Shown one piece after another: positions 38,924 to 42,502 of a stretch of DNA of 42,502 nucleotides. Each line of letters starts with the position of its first letter. Position 1 is the stretch's first letter. The translations under genes were made by a program, and so were the position numbers. Location of the stretch: positions 1 to 42,502 of the IMG/VR virus record IMGVR_UViG_3300023220_000066. One strand, 5' to 3'. The notes below the pieces were generated by a model. It saw only the letters and a list, made by a program, of their open reading frames with translations. It was not told the origin of the DNA and ran no database searches. Source of the DNA: a virus.

Positions 38924-39328
38924 TTATGTCGCGCGTAAAGTCAGGTAACGCGAAAACAACATTGGACTACCTTTGTCGTCACTCGACAACATTTGCAACG
39001 GTGCGAACGAATCGAAATAATCGTAATCCGTCGCGTTGATCGTGACCTTTTGAGCTTGTACAAGAAAATCGTGAACTACGACAGCCCGGTCAAAAGCGGC
39101 TTGTGTGGTTTCGTCCTTGCTTCCACGGAATGTAAGTGTAAATATCGGTCGTTCATATGCTTGCGGTACGTCGGACGTTTGACCAAGACTGTCTTGAATT
39201 AACACCTGTTTCGTAATAACTTTACCGTCAGTACCTTTACCCCATTCGTCGGGATAATAAGGACCATTTAAAGGCAAGTTATTCGTCAAATACAATGCAA
39301 TATCATACGCCAAAGCCGTTCGTGTCAT
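38924..39328 (-). CDS. Tail terminator protein
   Basis: This 134-residue protein matches the tail terminator/minor capsid type found directly before the tube gene: LAYDIALYLTNNLPLNGPY near the start, FTLTFRGSKDETTQAAFDRA in the middle, and a conserved end MLFSRYLTLRAT. It caps the tail tube and joins it to the head connector. It overlaps the HK97 gp10-like gene by four bases. Confidence 0.78.
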   Translation of the reverse strand: MTRTALAYDIALYLTNNLPLNGPYYPDEWGKGTDGKVITKQVLIQDSLGQTSDVPQAYERPIFTLTFRGSKDETTQAAFDRAVVVHDFLVQAQKVTINATDYDYFDSFAPLQMLSSDDKGSPMLFSRYLTLRAT

Positions 39329-39699
39329 AGTCTGGCTTCCTTCGCAATTATCTGTAAAATTTCAGTTTGGTTTTCCATAACAGGTTCTTCAAGAAATTTC
39401 GCTTGTGTACCGGGTGCTTTAAAATTCGCGCTTATTTTCTCATGAACAAACGGCGCATATTCCGCAGTAAATCCGATTATCGCGTCAATAACACCTTTTC
39501 GTTTTGTTGCCGACGTAAATATCGAATTTCTTAATATACCAAAGTCCACAGGGGTTAATTTTAGGACGACGCCGGAAAGCCACGCCAAAGCGATTTTAAC
39601 GCCTCGGAACGTGTCACCTTCGATTTTTGCGACCTCACGCTTCAAGTTCGCGTTTACGATCTCTATACCTTCGACTCTGACGCCTGACTTGTTCACCAT
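39325..39699 (-). CDS. HK97 gp10-like head-tail joining protein
   Basis: This 124-residue protein has the HK97 gp10 pattern: VNANLKREVAKIEGDTF, then LKLTPVDFGILRNSIFTSA (compare TPVDTGxLR) and AEYAPFVHEK. It is a tail completion protein used in joining head and tail. It overlaps its neighbours by one and four bases. Confidence 0.87.
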   Translation of the reverse strand: MVNKSGVRVEGIEIVNANLKREVAKIEGDTFRGVKIALAWLSGVVLKLTPVDFGILRNSIFTSATKRKGVIDAIIGFTAEYAPFVHEKISANFKAPGTQAKFLEEPVMENQTEILQIIAKEARL

Positions 39700-40025
39700 T
39701 ACACCAACGCCCTTTGCATAGTAGTACCAGACGGAACCAAAGATAACGCAAGTATGCGGTCGGGTTCCGGGTCACTGTCACCAAACGCTTCACCTTCGAA
39801 GTCGCCGATTTTAATTTGATCGTCTTCTTTGATTTCGGTTATAGCACTATCGAAATATATCGCGAGTTTAGATATCTTTGGTTCCTTACCTTGGCGTGTA
39901 ATTATTTCTTCTTTTTTAGAACCATAACGCACCGCTACAAGTACACCGACATCAACATAAACAGCTTGACCGTCGGGATAGGAAACTTTCCATAATGTGA
40001 TTATATCGGGATAAGTGGACGCCAT
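39699..40025 (-). CDS. Head-tail connector (stopper-like) protein
   Basis: This 108-residue protein is beta-rich (YVDVGVLVAVRYGSKKEEII, KLAIYFDSAITEIKEDDQIK) and ends in ALSLVPSGTTMQRALV. By order it is the stopper between the adaptor and the gp10-like protein. The family is not identified with certainty. Confidence 0.68.
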   Translation of the reverse strand: MASTYPDIITLWKVSYPDGQAVYVDVGVLVAVRYGSKKEEIITRQGKEPKISKLAIYFDSAITEIKEDDQIKIGDFEGEAFGDSDPEPDRILALSLVPSGTTMQRALV

Positions 40026-40026
40026 T

Positions 40027-40386
40027 TTATAACACCAAGAATTGTGATTTTTCCGCGCTTATTTGAGCAAGGCAACCGTTTGATAATTCGTTCGCCGTTT
40101 TATAATATGTGTCGGCGGCACTTTCCGACGATTTACCGCCGAATGTTTTTTCATATTGTTCAAACTTTTCTTTCGAAACATTTAAACTATCGTCAGAACC
40201 ACCCGCTGCGAGCAAGTACGAAGCGTACCAGTTAGCAATCGCGTCAAGTTCGTCGGATGATAAGCTAGGGTCACATTGTGCAACCCTAACTATCTTTAAA
40301 TCCGCAGGGGTGATGAAACAAGCTAACGCCGGGTCTTGTTTAGTTGTACCCGTGATACATCTTATTTCGTCACCCGTTGCACCCAT
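40027..40386 (-). CDS. Head-tail adaptor protein
   Basis: This 119-residue protein is mostly helical: DPALACFITPADLKIVRVAQ, SSDELDAIANWYASYLLAAG, then EKFEQYEKTFG. That resembles gp6/gp15-type adaptors bound under the portal, which use a helical bundle and a conserved DELAxxxAAHLLAxxG-type segment. It overlaps the coiled-coil gene before it by one base. Confidence 0.72.
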   Translation of the reverse strand: MGATGDEIRCITGTTKQDPALACFITPADLKIVRVAQCDPSLSSDELDAIANWYASYLLAAGGSDDSLNVSKEKFEQYEKTFGGKSSESAADTYYKTANELSNGCLAQISAEKSQFLVL

Positions 40387-40781
40387 TACTTGCCACCGCC
40401 CGGCATTGTTGCTTTCACAAGATCACCTTCGGCTTTTTCAGCGCGCGCAACGGCTTCGTCGCGTTCACCTTCGGCTTTTTCAGCGCGCGCAACGGCTTCG
40501 TCGCGTTCACCTTCGGCAGCGTCAGCACGTGTTGTTTCGGCTAACGTTGCTTTATCAGCAGCTTTGACAGACTGTTCAGCGACGTTAAGTGCTTTCTTAT
40601 GATCGGTCGTACCACCAGAACCCGCACGACGTACTTTATTCACGTACTTCGCAGATTTTGATTCAGCTTCAGTAAGTTTAAGCGTTTCGCCAACTTCCAC
40701 AGGTATTAATTTACCTGTTTTCGTTTCGCGATCAACAATACCTTTATAAAGGACTTCATAGTCATGTTTTTCTTTAGACAT
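40386..40781 (-). CDS. Coiled-coil protein with internal 14-residue repeats
   Basis: This 131-residue protein has a beta-like N-terminal part (HDYEVLYKGIVDRETKTGKL) and a linker (VRRAGSGGTTDHKK). Then comes a long Ala/Glu/Arg coiled coil in which EGERDEAVARAEKA occurs twice, followed by a partial copy. The N-terminal part recalls small head proteins located after the capsid gene. The coiled coil may be a spacer whose length changes by repeat slippage. Confidence 0.66.
   Translation of the reverse strand: MSKEKHDYEVLYKGIVDRETKTGKLIPVEVGETLKLTEAESKSAKYVNKVRRAGSGGTTDHKKALNVAEQSVKAADKATLAETTRADAAEGERDEAVARAEKAEGERDEAVARAEKAEGDLVKATMPGGGK
40423..40517 (-). repeat. 42-base tandem repeat within coiled-coil gene
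   Basis: Two exact copies of a 42-base unit lie at 40423-40464 and 40465-40506, and the first 11 bases recur from 40507. The unit encodes 14 residues (EGERDEAVARAEKA). Perfect identity implies a recent duplication. Confidence 0.9.
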
Positions 40782-40791
40782 AATATTTCCT

Positions 40792-41742
40792 TTACACTGA
40801 AGCGGTTAATAGAGCGAGATTGTTTTGACTATCAGGCTTGAACACAGGCGCAATAATCGCGAAGTTAGTCCACTTGCGAGCTTCTAACATACCACGTTGG
40901 ACAACATGTGGAATGATAGAGATATCAGCCGCACGTGACAATTCAATCGTGTTATCTTCCATAGCAACCATTGCTATAGTACCCGACGCAAGACGATGCG
41001 AAACTTTAATATCAATAAGTTCCGGGTTACCACTTAAGGCACGTTCATAAATAGAACCTTTTACAGCGTCTTTATAATCCAGACGGAATGTTGCATTAAA
41101 ATTCGGTGGGATATAAAGCATTAACTTTTTACCCGCAACAAACGCTTCTTCAACCATGCGCGCGACAAGATTTGTCAATTCAGGAATAACTTTATCGCCG
41201 TTGGTCGCGTAATCTGACCAATCACTGATAGAGTCCGTCATACGGTTAGGGTGAGTCGTATAACCATATACAGTGTTACCACCGCTTACAATTGTAGGTG
41301 AACCGTTAAACAACATGTTTTCAAGTTTAAGCGATACTTTACGTGTTGATTCGCCCACACCCGCCGGAACTTTATAAGATTTATTCTGACGTGCTTGAAC
41401 ACTGAAACCACTCATTGTGATCGGCAACGGCGTCAAGTCTTCAGTGAAAACCGTATCGTTGTTAAGGTCGGTAACTTCACCCATTGATTGAATCGCTTCT
41501 TGAAATTCATTAAGCTTTTCAACGCCGATTAAAGTCGTTGTAAATTCTTCGGATACGACAAGACCGCGAGAAATCAAATCTTGAATACCGAAAAGGTTAT
41601 CGCGACGAACCGTTGTTACCTTTGATTGATAACGAAGGTAATCTTCGTGTCGCAAAGTGGATGCATTAACAGCGTCGTGAACCGTCGCATTAATTGCATT
41701 TTGAGCAGAAGTAAGCTCATCGTTATATACATAATGTCCCAT
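40792..41742 (-). CDS. Major capsid protein
   Basis: This 316-residue protein follows the HK97-fold capsid group related to encapsulin: TVRRDNLFGIQDLISRGLVV near the N-terminus, LTPLPITMSGFSVQARQNKS, then VSLKLENMLFNGSPTIVSGG (compare AEELExxLFNG) and a C-terminal EDNTIELSRAADISIIPHVV. It forms the icosahedral shell. It lies after the decoration protein and protease genes, as usual. The N-terminus is not much longer than the mature fold, so processing may be limited. Confidence 0.87.
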   Translation of the reverse strand: MGHYVYNDELTSAQNAINATVHDAVNASTLRHEDYLRYQSKVTTVRRDNLFGIQDLISRGLVVSEEFTTTLIGVEKLNEFQEAIQSMGEVTDLNNDTVFTEDLTPLPITMSGFSVQARQNKSYKVPAGVGESTRKVSLKLENMLFNGSPTIVSGGNTVYGYTTHPNRMTDSISDWSDYATNGDKVIPELTNLVARMVEEAFVAGKKLMLYIPPNFNATFRLDYKDAVKGSIYERALSGNPELIDIKVSHRLASGTIAMVAMEDNTIELSRAADISIIPHVVQRGMLEARKWTNFAIIAPVFKPDSQNNLALLTASV

Positions 41743-41743
41743 T

Positions 41744-42175
41744 TTACATCACCTCAACTGTTACGCGCCCAATTCCGGCACCGGGGTCGGCAGCAGCAGT
41801 AAGCGCAACACCAACGATTTGTTTACCAACTTCAGCGGCGGCTTTAACAAGACCACCCGCACCGTCAGAAATTAGATTGTCACCAACAACGATGGCGGTT
41901 GTACCCGCGTTGATAATGCCGTTAATTTGATCGCCCGGTTGTGCGAAACCGATGCGAATTAAATCGCCGTCAGCATAATCGCGGTTAATGTCACCCGCTT
42001 CGACAATATCACGACGGGCGAAAACGCCGCCTTGAATACCGCCAGAGTGAGGCGCGACAGCACCGTTTGAATCAGTTTCGAGAAGCATACCCGGCGTGAT
42101 AACACCCGCACCGATACGTTCACGGTGGTTGTACCAATCAAGGCCAGATAACATAATTGTTTGAGCTAAAGCCAT
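41744..42175 (-). CDS. Capsid decoration (cement) protein
   Basis: This 143-residue protein is glycine-rich and beta-rich, with GVITPGMLLETDSNGAVAPH, then VFARRDIVEAGDINRDYADG and DLIRIGFAQPGDQINGIIN, a pattern common in phage cement proteins encoded directly before the major capsid gene. It would bind to the outer shell and stabilise it. Its ATG overlaps the end of the protease/scaffold gene (TAATG). Confidence 0.78.
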   Translation of the reverse strand: MALAQTIMLSGLDWYNHRERIGAGVITPGMLLETDSNGAVAPHSGGIQGGVFARRDIVEAGDINRDYADGDLIRIGFAQPGDQINGIINAGTTAIVVGDNLISDGAGGLVKAAAEVGKQIVGVALTAAADPGAGIGRVTVEVM

Positions 42176-42502
42176 TAGTTAGACTCCTTTTCTGCTTCGT
42201 CATAGTTAGTGGCGTAATTGTAATTATCCAATTTTGCGTCACTTTCTATAACAGGTGAACCGCCGTTTAGAGCGTAATTTTGCGCGGGTACAAGATTGAC
42301 GTGAGCCGCGTTGATAACCGCGTCGGTTAATCCTTTTGCGTCTTCGTCATTAAGTCCCATACTTTCGGCGACTGCTTTGCGCTTGACGCCCATTTCAGCA
42401 TTATGCTTCGCTGTCATTGCGTCAATCGCGGGTTTGTTTGCACGATAATGCGCAATGTCTGCGGCATCCTCGTTTGAAACGATCTGTTTACCTTGTGCTT
42501 GC
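42175..42502 (-). CDS. C-terminal part of protease/scaffold protein (5' end cut by window edge)
   Basis: The frame ending at 42175 stays open to the window edge, beyond an internal ATG at 42417. It encodes about 108 residues (IVSNEDAADIAHYRANKPAI, MGVKRKAVAESMGLNDEDAK) with the helical, charged composition of a scaffold region. It lies directly before the decoration and capsid genes, exactly where the end of a prohead protease is expected, and the open N-terminal half of such a gene is at 1-930. The two frames would join only if the gap between the window ends were 2 bases (or 2 modulo 3). Confidence 0.7.
   Translation of the reverse strand, partial: QAQGKQIVSNEDAADIAHYRANKPAIDAMTAKHNAEMGVKRKAVAESMGLNDEDAKGLTDAVINAAHVNLVPAQNYALNGGSPVIESDAKLDNYNYATNYDEAEKESN

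Noticed and set aside
1-42502. Lysogeny module (integrase, CI/Cro pair, att site)
   Set aside because: No recombinase motif or classical immunity region was seen; the small HTH and TetR-like proteins alone do not establish lysogeny.

Overview
The window looks like a nearly complete genome (about 42.5 kb) of a tailed double-stranded DNA phage with a long non-contractile (siphovirus) tail. The host is Gram-negative: there is a nested Rz/Rz1 spanin pair and an M15-type endolysin. An alphaproteobacterial host is likely, because the phage carries a GapR-like (DUF2312) nucleoid protein, a family centred on that class. I see no integrase, excisionase, recognisable CI-type repressor, tRNA gene or insertion sequence, so a virulent lifestyle is the simplest reading.

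Layout. The late genes are on the minus strand and form one long series when the two window ends are joined: small terminase, large terminase, a small beta-rich protein, a fibre-like protein, portal, Mu F-like head protein and prohead protease (11316 down to 1). The protease gene is cut by the window edge and its C-terminal part is at the right end. The series continues from 42502 to 27561 with decoration protein, major capsid protein, connector proteins, tail terminator, tail tube, G/GT tail chaperone with a -1 frameshift, tape measure, tail-tip proteins, NlpC/P60 protein, J-like tip protein, a fibre, small membrane proteins, endolysin, holin and spanins.

Two plus-strand cassettes of small genes (1944-4239 and 9420-10711) sit inside this late series, antisense to it. 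Each has its own sigma70-like promoter, and the two promoter/leader regions are clearly related to each other. The first cassette includes a TOPRIM protein resembling the A subunit of topoisomerase VI/Spo11.

A 493-bp non-coding region (11317-11809) holds regularly spaced repeats containing GANTC, and two adjacent perfect hairpins. Rightward of it runs a plus-strand early operon (11810-16075): a protein with three winged-helix-like segments, a YopX-like protein, a sulfotransferase-like protein, a secreted BamE-like protein and many small proteins.

The replication genes form two divergent operons around 21.3 kb. Leftward are an SF2 helicase, a small basic protein, a VRR-NUC nuclease, a short TetR-like HTH protein and a primase-polymerase/SF3-like helicase. 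Rightward are a conserved phage protein, a DUF2800-type PD-(D/E)XK nuclease, an ssDNA-binding protein with a repetitive tail, a GapR-like protein, a family B DNA polymerase, a zinc-finger protein, a coiled-coil protein and a DNA methyltransferase. The rightward promoter overlaps a perfect palindrome, a likely operator.

Most functional calls rest on motif recognition by eye. No database search was run.
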